Counted from the stretch's first letter, positions 43,363 to 52,155 are shown. The stretch: DNA of 64,000 bases from an uncultured Clostridiaceae bacterium (GCA_947177415.1 CAMWUK010000001.1:42382-106381), one strand, 5' to 3'. Numbers and translations: made by a program. Notes: generated by a model from the letters alone, not told the origin.

Positions 43363-44265
43363 TTATACAATTATATCATCTTCATCAATGTTAAAATTAA
43401 GAAAAAATTCTTTTCTATATTTTTTCATATCATTCACTTTTTGGCACATAAAAACACAACAAAAATCATAAAATGGTTTATTCGTTCCAACATCCAACCG
43501 TTTCTGAAATTTTAGCGAAACATCATAATAATTTACTAATGAGCCATCCTCTGAAAGATCTGCTGCAAATAAAAACACATACTCGCATCCAGCTATACTT
43601 TGAATATCAAAAAACTTAGGAACTATAAACTTCCAAAATAACGCCTCTCCCATTGTATGTCCTAACTTATACTTTTTCCATTTTTTCTTCATATTGTCAT
43701 TTACACAAAAATGAACTAATTCTATCGCTGGATGTGTTTTTTGTACTCTCAGAATATTACCATTATCCTCTTTTCTTTTATCATCAAATAAATGTTCAAG
43801 AAATTGTTTTTTCGACTTTGCTTTTCCCTTTACAATTTTGTTAAAATCTTCAAAAGATATTCTATCTCCCACCTGGTACTTTAATAATATCGCTTTAGCC
43901 TCTTCAATATCTTTTTTATCAATCTGATTATTTTTACCTATATTTACGTTTTCCATTGCCTGTAATAGTATTACCAAACGCTGAAAATCCTGTATTACTT
44001 CATCTTCGTCCGCTAAAGGATTAAATAATGATCCACACTTTATTGAAAAGAACATTAATATTTCATTGTATTGAGTTTTAATAATATAATATGCCGTCTC
44101 ACCACTTGCATCTTCTAATAATCCATACTCTCTAAAATAATCAACAAGAGAGGAACCTTTTTTACTTGTAAAAGTATCTATTAAATCAGTATTATTATCA
44201 TTCGCAGAAAATCTCTCACAAATAAAACTATCTAACACTTTCTGTTGTTCATCAGTTATTTTCAT
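43363..44265 (-). CDS. Unknown 300-aa protein paired with a DUF4065 protein
   Basis: No family is recognised. It starts 14 bp after the DUF4065 (Panacea) gene with AGAGGTAC upstream. The N-terminal ~60 residues are acidic and helical; the middle contains GDRISFEDFNKIVKGKAKS; the C-terminus has DVSLKFQKRLDVG, CCVFMCQKVNDMKKYRKEFF. No signal peptide or membrane segment. Because Panacea proteins usually act as antitoxins to a neighbouring gene, this may be the cognate toxin or another regulated effector. That is inference from position. Confidence 0.6.
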   Translation of the reverse strand: MKITDEQQKVLDSFICERFSANDNNTDLIDTFTSKKGSSLVDYFREYGLLEDASGETAYYIIKTQYNEILMFFSIKCGSLFNPLADEDEVIQDFQRLVILLQAMENVNIGKNNQIDKKDIEEAKAILLKYQVGDRISFEDFNKIVKGKAKSKKQFLEHLFDDKRKEDNGNILRVQKTHPAIELVHFCVNDNMKKKWKKYKLGHTMGEALFWKFIVPKFFDIQSIAGCEYVFLFAADLSEDGSLVNYYDVSLKFQKRLDVGTNKPFYDFCCVFMCQKVNDMKKYRKEFFLNFNIDEDDIIV

Positions 44266-44279
44266 TTATAATAGTACCT

Positions 44280-44750
44280 CTATACAAATCCCAGTTGTGA
44301 CAACTTTTCCCTTCGTTCACGTATTCTGTCCGCATCTTTTTTGATATCTTCCATATCTATCACATTATCACTATTTGCACCTTCTTCTATTCCAATACGA
44401 GAGTTCTTCCATGAAAGTTCACCATGAGTTAATCTACTTAAGCTCCAAGAGTCTTTTGCAGCATACTCTCCAAATACTTTATCCATAATTTGTATTATAT
44501 TGCAAATAACATTTTGTGGAGTATTACTATAAAAACTGTTGTCCCTATATGCTTCTCTAATTTCTTTCAAAACAGGACCATATTTCCATCCATAAAACAC
44601 TGCATCAAAAAGAGGTTTGTTATCTTGTATAAAAGATTCTCTTTGAGCAAAATACATCAGTTTATGCAGCTTCATTTCATCAATTTTTGTCCCATATTCA
44701 CATTTATATCTGTTGTAAATATAAGAAGCAACATTAATCAAATCTTCCAT
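44280..44750 (-). CDS. DUF4065 (Panacea, SocA-like) antitoxin-type protein
   Basis: 156 aa from the ATG at 44750 (GGAGGAAA upstream). Motifs of DUF4065: INVASYIYNRY, MKLHKLMYFAQRESF, LFDAVFYGWKYGPVLKEI, and SWSLSRLTHGELSWKNSR. The family includes SocA, a proteolytic adaptor antitoxin, and PanA antitoxins of many toxin-antitoxin pairs. It is followed by a 300-aa gene at 14 bp, in the usual antitoxin-first order. Confidence 0.82.
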   Translation of the reverse strand: MEDLINVASYIYNRYKCEYGTKIDEMKLHKLMYFAQRESFIQDNKPLFDAVFYGWKYGPVLKEIREAYRDNSFYSNTPQNVICNIIQIMDKVFGEYAAKDSWSLSRLTHGELSWKNSRIGIEEGANSDNVIDMEDIKKDADRIRERREKLSQLGFV

Positions 44751-44880
44751 AATATTTTCCTCCTTCCAAAACAATAATATAGATAATTTTATTATATCAC
44801 ATTTCCATAAAAATTGTTCATATTTTTCTTTTTGGACGTTCCCATCCAATAGGTGAAACGATGGTATTATGAGTTTTATG

Positions 44881-46104
44881 TTATTTTATCTGCTTCCAGC
44901 CAAATAAAGATCTTTTAAAATGAGATTTTACTTCCTGTGCCTCCCTATTATTGGAAATCTTTTTTAAATATTCCATTCCCTTTTTAATTTCCTGTTTTAC
45001 TCCAAGACCATAACAATAAATTTTACCAAGACCAAGTGCAGATAATTCTTTGTTTGGATAATAAAGAAACAATTCTCTTGCTTTATCATAATCCTTTGTT
45101 GTTCCAAGACCATTTAAATAACAAGTTCCTAACATATCTGAACACCATTTACTTTCTCCTATTGCCTTTTCAAAATACTGGACAGCTTTTATATAATCTG
45201 GTGCAATGTCGTCTCCTCCCCGAAAATATAAACATCCCAAATAGTTTGCAAAACCCCAGTCATCTGGATCTTTTTCATATCCTTCCTTTAATAAAGAAAG
45301 TGCCTTTTTCAAGTCAATGGGATATACCCCCTCATACATATACATAAGAGCAAGCTGTAGATAAGCATTGGCTTCTCCATGAGAAATTGCACATTCAAAA
45401 TAACTTTTTGCCTGATCTGGATCTGTTTTTACAAGTGTTATTCCTATTTCATTTTCATAAAAACCTACACTCATGTCTGCACCTATTTTTTTTAGTTCCT
45501 TTGCACGTCGCTCATTTATAGGCATACCATAATCTCCAGATGTATAAATATCAATTAAGTTTCCGATTGCCAAATGTAATCCCTGCTTTACACAGTCCTC
45601 AAGATACTGAATTGCCTTATTTTGAAAATTCTGTATGGTTGATGTATTTATTTTATCCGCTGAAACCCCTAAAAATTCAATACAATCACCATAATAATAA
45701 GCATTCCCAATTAAATACTGGCAAAATACCTGTCCCTGATCTGCATAATTGTTTACGGTTTCCCATATCTCCTTCCAACTACTGTATGGTGCATGTACAA
45801 ATTCTCCGCATCTAGGCTCAAAACCACCTACACGTTTTGCACCAAGCATACCAATAGCACTTCCTGACTCAATGCTGCGATCTAACAATTCATACCCCTT
45901 TTCATCATCTTCCTCAAATCCAAATCTTGGATTAACAAAACAACGTCCAAAATAGCACCTTGCAAGAAAAAAACATGCATCTGCATTTCCATCTTCTACT
46001 GCCTCTTCTAATTTTTTCTTTGCTTCTGCTCCATTTCCATTCCATGGATCTAACCATAATTGCTGAATCGCATACTCTACTCTTTCGTCCAATATATTAC
46101 TCAT
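44881..46104 (-). CDS. Sel1-repeat protein
   Basis: 407 aa. Multiple Sel1-like (SLR) repeats of ~36 residues: ADACFFLARCYFGRCF, GQVFCQYLIGNAYYYGDC, ANAYLQLALMYMYEGVYP, DDWGFANYLGCLYFRGGD, SKWCSDMLGTCYLNGLGT, KELSALGLGKIYCYGLGV. They build a helical solenoid for protein contacts. It carries no signal peptide, so it is cytosolic. Function unknown. Strong GAGGAGG ribosome site. Confidence 0.85.
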   Translation of the reverse strand: MSNILDERVEYAIQQLWLDPWNGNGAEAKKKLEEAVEDGNADACFFLARCYFGRCFVNPRFGFEEDDEKGYELLDRSIESGSAIGMLGAKRVGGFEPRCGEFVHAPYSSWKEIWETVNNYADQGQVFCQYLIGNAYYYGDCIEFLGVSADKINTSTIQNFQNKAIQYLEDCVKQGLHLAIGNLIDIYTSGDYGMPINERRAKELKKIGADMSVGFYENEIGITLVKTDPDQAKSYFECAISHGEANAYLQLALMYMYEGVYPIDLKKALSLLKEGYEKDPDDWGFANYLGCLYFRGGDDIAPDYIKAVQYFEKAIGESKWCSDMLGTCYLNGLGTTKDYDKARELFLYYPNKELSALGLGKIYCYGLGVKQEIKKGMEYLKKISNNREAQEVKSHFKRSLFGWKQIK

Positions 46105-46158
46105 AACGAATCCTCCTCAAGTCATTCATCGTAGTGCCACAGAAGGTAGCATGTGAAT

Positions 46159-46509
46159 TTAATTTTTTAATTGCTCCCATTCTGCTTGTTTGAAACCAGT
46201 TAATACCACATCATCACCTATCAATAATGGACGTTTGACAAGCATGCCATTGGTTGCCAGCAAACGAAGCTGTTCCTCCTCGGACATATCTTTTAACTTA
46301 TCCTTCAATTGCATCTCTCTATATAGCATTCCGCTGGTATTAAAGAATCTCTTTAATGGCAATCCACTTTTTTCATACCATTCTTTTAATTCTTCATAGG
46401 TTGGATTCTCATCCACAATTGCTCTTTCCTCATAAGGAATCTGATTTTCCTCTAACCACTTTAATGCTTTTGTGCATGTGCTACATTTTTTATATACTAA
46501 AACTTTCAT
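46159..46509 (-). CDS. ArsC/Spx-family thioredoxin-fold protein
   Basis: 116 aa. Begins MKVLVYKKCSTCTKALKWL with CxxC in the ArsC/Spx position, then EERAIVDENPTYEELKEW, GLPLKRFFNTSG and LVKRPLLIGDDVVLTGF, the conserved family end. Many such proteins are YffB-like or Spx-like rather than true arsenate reductases; the Arg in KRP and the single CxxC do not discriminate. No ars genes are nearby. Confidence 0.82.
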   Translation of the reverse strand: MKVLVYKKCSTCTKALKWLEENQIPYEERAIVDENPTYEELKEWYEKSGLPLKRFFNTSGMLYREMQLKDKLKDMSEEEQLRLLATNGMLVKRPLLIGDDVVLTGFKQAEWEQLKN

Positions 46510-46578
46510 TTTAATCCTCCATTTTTTTTAATGATTTTATTTATGGTGTTGCCGCAGTCCACAAGGCATGGGTGTTTT

Positions 46579-46620
46579 GTAACTGTTCAGAACCATGAAC
46601 AGTACTGTTTAAGCCTATGA
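46579..46620 (-). mobile_element. Truncated type A MITE, right-end half (A5 left part)
   Basis: GTAACTGTTCAGAACCATGAACAGT then CTGTTTAAGCCTATGA, the right-end hairpin and one arm of the central stem, in reverse orientation. The matching left-end half is at 47512-47561, on the other side of the TIGR03915 gene. No target duplication is found for the pair. Confidence 0.65.
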
Positions 46621-46692
46621 TTTATGCATTCTTCAATTCCAAAACGAATTTATCTGTCATATAATGCGATTCTAAACTTCAATTATCCAAGA

Positions 46693-47460
46693 TTATTTAT
46701 CCTCTTGAAATTCCGTAACATGTTTTCTCATCCATAATGGCATCATATTTCTCTGACACTGGCAGTTCTCCCGTTCCCGAATGGCAATGGTATTAAAAAA
46801 CAACTTCCAAAGTTCTGTAAATTCATCTTGATATCCTTCACTCTCCATCAATCTTTCCAGTTGCTCTTTTGTCAAAGTTTGCACATACATCTCTTCGTTT
46901 GCTGGATGTACTACTGCAAACCGTCTATTGTCATCAATAATCATAAAATGCTCTGATGGCATACGATCTGCAAAATGAACTGCCACTTGGTATGCCACAT
47001 TACATTTTGGTTCCAAATGGCTCACATATATCTTATCAGACAGGGAATGGAACCGAAGAAATTCCCGAAAGTAGTGCATCTCATTCCCTACCTTACGCCG
47101 TACTTCCATCATTCGCATAACAGAAGGCTCTGTAAGCATCTGTTCCACTCTTGCCCCTACTTTAAAACCAATGCGTAAATATTGGTATATCACATCTAAA
47201 ACATCCTCTGAAAACAGACAGGCATAATACACACAATGATAAGCCTGTACTGAAATTTTACGCCGAATGGAACGTGCCACCTTCTCTGCCTTCATGCTAT
47301 CCCTATCCACATGCTGGTAACTGTCAAACAGAGAGTTTTGCAACACTGGCTCTAACTCTAAACGCACATTGTCATGTCCATTCTTAATTGCCCATTCCCA
47401 AGCATCGTATATACAAGTCAATATCGCCTCGAAATCAGGTTCACAGGTAAATACCATCAT
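46693..47460 (-). CDS. TIGR03915-type putative DNA metabolism protein (DUF4130)
   Basis: 255 aa. MVFTCEPDFEAILTCIYDAW near the start, then VARSIRRKISVQAYHCVYYA, HYFREFLRFHSL, CNVAYQVAVHFADRMPSEHFMI, and C-terminal ELWKLFFNTIAIRERENC with RNMMPLWMRKHVTEF. These are the features of the TIGR03915 family, almost always adjacent to a TIGR03916 radical SAM gene, as here. The pair is proposed to modify or repair DNA; no activity has been inferred beyond that. ATG-ATG start after GAGGTGATT. Confidence 0.85.
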   Translation of the reverse strand: MMVFTCEPDFEAILTCIYDAWEWAIKNGHDNVRLELEPVLQNSLFDSYQHVDRDSMKAEKVARSIRRKISVQAYHCVYYACLFSEDVLDVIYQYLRIGFKVGARVEQMLTEPSVMRMMEVRRKVGNEMHYFREFLRFHSLSDKIYVSHLEPKCNVAYQVAVHFADRMPSEHFMIIDDNRRFAVVHPANEEMYVQTLTKEQLERLMESEGYQDEFTELWKLFFNTIAIRERENCQCQRNMMPLWMRKHVTEFQEDK

Positions 47461-47511
47461 ATAATCACCTCAGCCATATTCTTTTTAGACAAATCCAAAA
47501 CCCAGCTTTCA

Positions 47512-47561
47512 TTTTTCTTACGAAACACGCAGTAAATGCGTGTTTCTACCTGAATAATTAC
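47512..47561 (-). mobile_element. Truncated type A MITE, left-end half (A5 right part)
   Basis: TTTTTCTTACGAAACACGCA ... TGCGTGTTTCTACC ends TGAATAATTAC: the left-end hairpin of a type A element in reverse orientation. Colinear with the half at 46579-46620, with the TIGR03915 gene between. Confidence 0.65.
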
Positions 47562-47585
47562 CTTTAGTCCTATTTTTAATTCAAG

Positions 47586-47772
47586 GTAAGAGTTCAGCCA
47601 GGTTCATTCATAAAGTGCCAGAATATACAAATTGGCTAAAAATATTCTTTCTGGCTGGACACTTTATTCATGAATGGCATTAATCACATAAAAGTATATG
47701 CACACATTGCCCTCTATGAGCAAGCTCACTCGTGCAATTTGCACATATACTTTTACCTGACTGAACTGTTAC
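47586..47772. mobile_element. Type D MITE, overlaps the TIGR03916 3' end
   Basis: 187 bp, left end GTAAGAGTTCAG, right end CTGAACTGTTAC. Hairpins: ATTCATAAAGTG/CACTTTATTCATGAAT, and AAAAGTATATG/CATATACTTTT. Perfect 8-bp target duplication AATTCAAG at 47578-47585 and 47773-47780. Removing the element and one duplicate restores a TAA stop for the adjacent gene. Confidence 0.92.
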
Positions 47773-49231
47773 AATTCAAGTTAAAGTCATCAAATAAAGA
47801 CATCTGTTGATAAGAATTCTGGTGTGTCACCTGCCAATTTTCCTTCCCATTCGTATCTACTAACTGTCTGGTAATGTACTCTTCATCAATTGGTGTATGA
47901 TACATCATCTTCCCCCCACAGGTAATAAAATAATGTGCCCTCTTCAATACTACTCCCATCTTCTTTAGATTATCAAAATCAAGCCTTCCATACTTTCTGG
48001 CACTCATAATCCGTCCAGCAGACTTTGGACCTACTCCTGGTATACGAAGAATCATATCATAAGATGCAGTCTGCACTTCCACAGGAAACAATTCTAAATG
48101 TCTCAAAGCCCATTCACACTTTGGATCCAATTGCTCATTAAAATTCGGTCTCTCCTGTGAAAGCAGCTCATTTGCTTGAAAGCCATAAAAACGTAACAGC
48201 CAGTCTGCCTGATACAATCTGTGTTCCCGAAGCAATGGTGGTGCTGTTCCCAGTGCCGGAAGTGCTGCATCCTCGTTGATAGGAATATATGCAGAATAGA
48301 ATACTCTCTTTAAATCATAGGACTGATATAAATGCTGTGTAGTCATAAGCAAATTGTAATCGGATTCCTGTGTTGCTCCTATAATCATCTGGGTACTCTG
48401 TCCTGATGGTGCAAAAGGTCTGGTAAGTTTTCCCTCTCCCATGCTGGCGGGCAAAAACTGCAGCTTATCTGGCTTAGAATTTTCATTCTTAGCAATATCT
48501 GTTTCTATTCCTTCTGCCAGTTGTCTTCCTTGCATGTCTACTTTTAAATTCTCTTTGGAAAAAATGCTGCCAGACAAATACTTATTTCCATAACTCCGCT
48601 CCATTCTGGCATCCTTACCAATTGCAAGTCTATGAACTGCAATGGTATCACTTACTGTTTTCATAGGCTCCATAATCGTACAAAAACTCTTATTGGGTGC
48701 TAATTTATGCAGGCTCTCTGCTGTTGGAAGTTCCATATTGATGCTAATACGGTCCGCCAGATAACCTGCCGTTGCCAGCAATTCGTCAGGTGCTCCCGGT
48801 ATAGACTTTACATGAATATATCCGTTAAACCGATACTTATTTCGCAAAAGCAATAATGTCTCACACATCTTCTCCATGGTATAGGCAGGGTTCTTTATAA
48901 CCCCTGAACTAAGAAATAAACCTTCAATATAATTTCTCTTGTAGAATCCTATAACCAATTCGCATATCTCTTCTGGTGTAAAGGTTGTACGGGGTACATC
49001 ATTGGATACACGGTTCACACAATACTTACAGTCATAGACACAATGATTCGTCATAAGAATCTTCAATAATGAAATACATCTGCCATCTGCCGCAAAGCTG
49101 TGACATATACCGCAGGCTTTGGTATTCCCAAGGAATCCTTTCTTTCCCTTTCTATCTACACCGCTGGAGGTACATGCAACATCATACTTTGCCGCATCAG
49201 CTAAAATTTCTAATTTGTCCTGTATGGACAT
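47753..49231 (-). CDS. TIGR03916-type radical SAM DNA modification/repair protein
   Basis: 492 aa from the ATG at 49231; the frame is open further but that part overlaps the promoter. Radical SAM CxxxCxxC at Cys64, Cys68, Cys71 (TNHCVYDCKYCVNR), which binds the 4Fe-4S cluster. Near the C-terminus a helix-hairpin-helix DNA-binding motif LRIPGVGPKSAGRIMSARKYG. It pairs with the TIGR03915 gene downstream; the products are predicted to act on DNA. The last six residues (CNSSVR) come from MITE D1; the ancestral end was DDFNLN. Confidence 0.85.
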   Translation of the reverse strand: MSIQDKLEILADAAKYDVACTSSGVDRKGKKGFLGNTKACGICHSFAADGRCISLLKILMTNHCVYDCKYCVNRVSNDVPRTTFTPEEICELVIGFYKRNYIEGLFLSSGVIKNPAYTMEKMCETLLLLRNKYRFNGYIHVKSIPGAPDELLATAGYLADRISINMELPTAESLHKLAPNKSFCTIMEPMKTVSDTIAVHRLAIGKDARMERSYGNKYLSGSIFSKENLKVDMQGRQLAEGIETDIAKNENSKPDKLQFLPASMGEGKLTRPFAPSGQSTQMIIGATQESDYNLLMTTQHLYQSYDLKRVFYSAYIPINEDAALPALGTAPPLLREHRLYQADWLLRFYGFQANELLSQERPNFNEQLDPKCEWALRHLELFPVEVQTASYDMILRIPGVGPKSAGRIMSARKYGRLDFDNLKKMGVVLKRAHYFITCGGKMMYHTPIDEEYITRQLVDTNGKENWQVTHQNSYQQMSLFDDFNLNCNSSVR

Positions 49232-49258
49232 TTCATCAACTAAATCGAACATATATTC

Positions 49259-49287
49259 ATTATACAAACATTTGTTTTATTTTGCAA
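49259..49287 (-). promoter_or_regulatory. Sigma-A-type promoter for the TIGR03916 gene
   Basis: On the minus strand TTGCAA (49287-49282), a 17-bp spacer, then TATAAT (49264-49259). The ATG at 49231 is ~28 bp beyond the -10 box. This supports the chosen start over the upstream TTG at 49267. Confidence 0.75.
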
Positions 49288-49327
49288 GCCCTTTTTACTA
49301 TGAAAGTGTTGCCAATAGATATAACCT

Positions 49328-49473
49328 GTTACTGTTCACTCACAAGCTTGACACTTGCTGTCAAGCTATGTGCCAAGAACATAGAATAGCCAAGAATCCA
49401 GCCTTTCGCTGAAAGCGAATTTTCTAATAGGCTGGATTCCGTTACTGTTTGCACCGCAGGTGTGAACAGTAAC
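49328..49473 (-). mobile_element. Type B MITE (copy B3), reverse orientation
   Basis: 146 bp, GTTACTGTTCAC ... GTGAACAGTAAC with the type B hairpins. Perfect 8-bp target duplication TATAACCT at 49320-49327 and 49474-49481. It lies between the TIGR03916 promoter and the ankyrin gene end. Confidence 0.94.
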
Positions 49474-49578
49474 TATAACCTGACTTCTTCAATCATTTTC
49501 CTTTTTTTAGTGCCTATATTAATATATTTTAGGAAAGCAAGAAAACCTTAATAAGCTAAAATGTTACTCTATTTATTT

Positions 49579-50643
49579 TTAAAAGAAATCTTCTATATTT
49601 TCAATATAATCCTCACACTTTTTTCCTTTATTCATTCTTTTAAATAATTCTATCATTTCATCCTGTTCGCAATAATTATGTGCATAAATAGTTATCAAAA
49701 CATCATCCTTATATGTTTTTTCAAAATACTCTTCATCTCTAAGTAAGCATACCGCTTCTACTACAAGTTCATACCATTCCATAATATCTTCACTATCTAA
49801 TTCCTTTTTCTCTATATAATCAAAAAATTTCTGAAAATATTTGGAATCTTCCTCTAATACATCCCACTCATCTTCACAATATCTATAATAGAAAACATCC
49901 TCTTTATCTTCTTCATCTGCATCTTCTATTTGACGTTTCAGGTTCTCTTCTGTATTCATATATACACCACAATAAGAGGAAACATCACTAAGGGGATCGC
50001 TAAGGGCAAAGGAAATAATATATAACTGTTCATTCTTACAAGTCTTTATGACATTTTTAAAGAATTCTTGTATACCTTTCTTTAATAAGCTAATCATTTT
50101 ATTTTTGTCTGCTTTGGTTATCTTTTTTTTCTTCTTCTTTTCCTTTTTTACTCCTAAATAATCTAAAACTTTTTTGCCGGCAACTATATCTGCATAATCT
50201 ATAACCTTCTTTATAAGCTCTTCATATTCCAAAGGCTGTAACATTTCCTTTTCTTTTTCAAGTAAATATTTCACAACTTCTAACCAATCACCACAAACAG
50301 CACACAGAACCGGATTCAACTCATCCAATGTACATGAAATATCTATCCCCTTTTCAATTAGGAATTCTATCATTTCCATATTGCCAGTCCGGGCTGCATC
50401 ACAAAGAACATTGCCCTTATTTGAGAGTACTACCATATTTACATCTACCCCTAATTCAATTAAAAATTCTACAATTTCCATCTGTTGGTATCTAACAGCC
50501 TCTTTGAGCCACCATCCCATTTTTGCCATTTCATTTAGTTCCTTTGTGTCACTAAATTTATCCTTTAATAAATCCTTTACTTCTTTCACATTTCCTTCTA
50601 CAATTAAGTCAGAAACCTTGTCTGCAAATTCGATATTGTCCAT
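49579..50643 (-). CDS. Ankyrin-repeat protein, tandem copy 1
   Basis: 354 aa. Residues ~35-140 are ankyrin repeats (AVRYQQMEIVEFLIELGVDV, DAARTGNMEMIEFLIEKGID, AVCGDWLEVVKYLLE); the basic linker KKEKKKKKKITKADK (about 168-182) and an acidic C-terminal domain follow (ISFALSDPLSDVSSYCGVYM, DEEDKEDVFYYRYCEDEWD). The C-terminal domain resembles DUF4303-like proteins. The amino-acid sequence is identical to the gene at 50704. ATG follows GAAGGAGAAAG. Soluble; function unknown. Confidence 0.8.
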   Translation of the reverse strand: MDNIEFADKVSDLIVEGNVKEVKDLLKDKFSDTKELNEMAKMGWWLKEAVRYQQMEIVEFLIELGVDVNMVVLSNKGNVLCDAARTGNMEMIEFLIEKGIDISCTLDELNPVLCAVCGDWLEVVKYLLEKEKEMLQPLEYEELIKKVIDYADIVAGKKVLDYLGVKKEKKKKKKITKADKNKMISLLKKGIQEFFKNVIKTCKNEQLYIISFALSDPLSDVSSYCGVYMNTEENLKRQIEDADEEDKEDVFYYRYCEDEWDVLEEDSKYFQKFFDYIEKKELDSEDIMEWYELVVEAVCLLRDEEYFEKTYKDDVLITIYAHNYCEQDEMIELFKRMNKGKKCEDYIENIEDFF

Positions 50644-50703
50644 TTTTCTTTCTCCTTCTCAATTATTCACGTTTTTTATAAGCCATCACTATCTTAACAA
50701 GAA

Positions 50704-51768
50704 TTAGAAGAAATCTTCTATATTTTCAATATAATCCTCACACTTTTTTCCTTTATTCATTCTTTTAAATAATTCTATCATTTCATCCTGTTCGCAATAA
50801 TTATGTGCATAAATAGTTATCAAAACATCATCCTTATATGTTTTTTCAAAATACTCTTCATCTCTAAGTAAGCATACCGCTTCTACTACAAGTTCATACC
50901 ATTCCATAATATCTTCACTATCTAATTCCTTTTTCTCTATATAATCAAAAAATTTCTGAAAATATTTGGAATCTTCCTCTAATACATCCCACTCATCTTC
51001 ACAATATCTATAATAGAAAACATCCTCTTTATCTTCTTCATCTGCATCTTCTATTTGACGTTTCAGGTTCTCTTCTGTATTCATATATACACCACAATAA
51101 GAGGAAACATCACTAAGGGGATCGCTAAGGGCAAAGGAAATAATATATAACTGTTCATTCTTACAAGTCTTTATGACATTTTTAAAGAATTCTTGTATAC
51201 CTTTCTTTAATAAGCTAATCATTTTATTTTTGTCTGCTTTGGTTATCTTTTTTTTCTTCTTCTTTTCCTTTTTTACTCCTAAATAATCTAAAACTTTTTT
51301 GCCGGCAACTATATCTGCATAATCTATAACCTTCTTTATAAGCTCTTCATATTCCAAAGGCTGTAACATTTCCTTTTCTTTTTCAAGTAAATATTTCACA
51401 ACTTCTAACCAATCACCACAAACAGCACACAGAACCGGATTCAACTCATCCAATGTACATGAAATATCTATCCCCTTTTCAATTAGGAATTCTATCATTT
51501 CCATATTGCCAGTCCGGGCTGCATCACAAAGAACATTGCCCTTATTTGAGAGTACTACCATATTTACATCTACCCCTAATTCAATTAAAAATTCTACAAT
51601 TTCCATCTGTTGGTATCTAACAGCCTCTTTGAGCCACCATCCCATTTTTGCCATTTCATTTAGTTCCTTTGTGTCACTAAATTTATCCTTTAATAAATCC
51701 TTTACTTCTTTCACATTTCCTTCTACAATTAAGTCAGAAACCTTGTCTGCAAATTCGATATTGTCCAT
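50704..51768 (-). CDS. Ankyrin-repeat protein, tandem copy 2
   Basis: 354 aa, amino-acid identical to the gene at 49579. At the nucleotide level the only difference I can see is one synonymous change in the last Phe codon (TTC here, TTT in copy 1). It has its own GGAGAAAG ribosome site; the spacer between the copies is 60 bp and unrelated to the region upstream of copy 2. It is the upstream gene of the pair, so any promoter in 51782-51960 would drive both. Confidence 0.8.
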   Translation of the reverse strand: MDNIEFADKVSDLIVEGNVKEVKDLLKDKFSDTKELNEMAKMGWWLKEAVRYQQMEIVEFLIELGVDVNMVVLSNKGNVLCDAARTGNMEMIEFLIEKGIDISCTLDELNPVLCAVCGDWLEVVKYLLEKEKEMLQPLEYEELIKKVIDYADIVAGKKVLDYLGVKKEKKKKKKITKADKNKMISLLKKGIQEFFKNVIKTCKNEQLYIISFALSDPLSDVSSYCGVYMNTEENLKRQIEDADEEDKEDVFYYRYCEDEWDVLEEDSKYFQKFFDYIEKKELDSEDIMEWYELVVEAVCLLRDEEYFEKTYKDDVLITIYAHNYCEQDEMIELFKRMNKGKKCEDYIENIEDFF

Positions 51769-52023
51769 TTTTCTTTCTCCTCTTCCTTATCGTTCTCGAT
51801 GATTCAAAATTTTTGTTACAAACTATAGCTATCATGACAAAAAGCCTCTTGGTTACAGACAACCGAATAGTCTCTCTATCAATGCAAAATGCTGCTTTTA
51901 TTATACAATATAATATTGTGTTTGTATATAAAACATTACAGAATGGTTACTACTGAATTTATACTTGTGTTACTTATAACCCGTTGTCTCAAAATCCGTT
52001 TACTCCTATAATATTGGTAATTA

Positions 52024-52129
52024 GTAACTGCCCAGAACCATGAACAGTTACGTTTAAGCCCATATTAATTCGCCTTCAGCGAAGGGCTTAAACACGCAAG
52101 TAAATGCGTGTTTCTACCTAAATAGCTAT
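52024..52129 (-). mobile_element. Type A MITE (copy A7) with internal deletion, reverse orientation
   Basis: 106 bp, GTAACTGCCCAGAACC ... CTACCTAAATAGCTAT. The segment between the central stem and the left hairpin is missing. Flanks GGTAATTA and GATAATTA match at 7 of 8 positions. It occupies the region just upstream of the XRE gene. The rest of the 374-bp gap 51782-52155 is AT-rich with no gene. Confidence 0.8.
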
Positions 52130-52155
52130 GATAATTATACGAGCGAGGAAATAAA

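Larger units (their letters stand above)
49579..51781 (-). repeat. Tandem direct duplication, 1125-bp period
   Basis: 49579-50656 and 50704-51781 are virtually identical (about 1.08 kb each), separated by a unique 47-bp spacer. They include the full gene and its ribosome site but not a distinct promoter. Perfect identity across codon third positions indicates a recent event or gene conversion. Confidence 0.9.

Noticed and set aside
46159..46509. Arsenate reductase with an arsenic-resistance operon
   Set aside because: No arsB, arsR or acr3 nearby, and the family includes Spx and YffB-like proteins. Called only at the family level.
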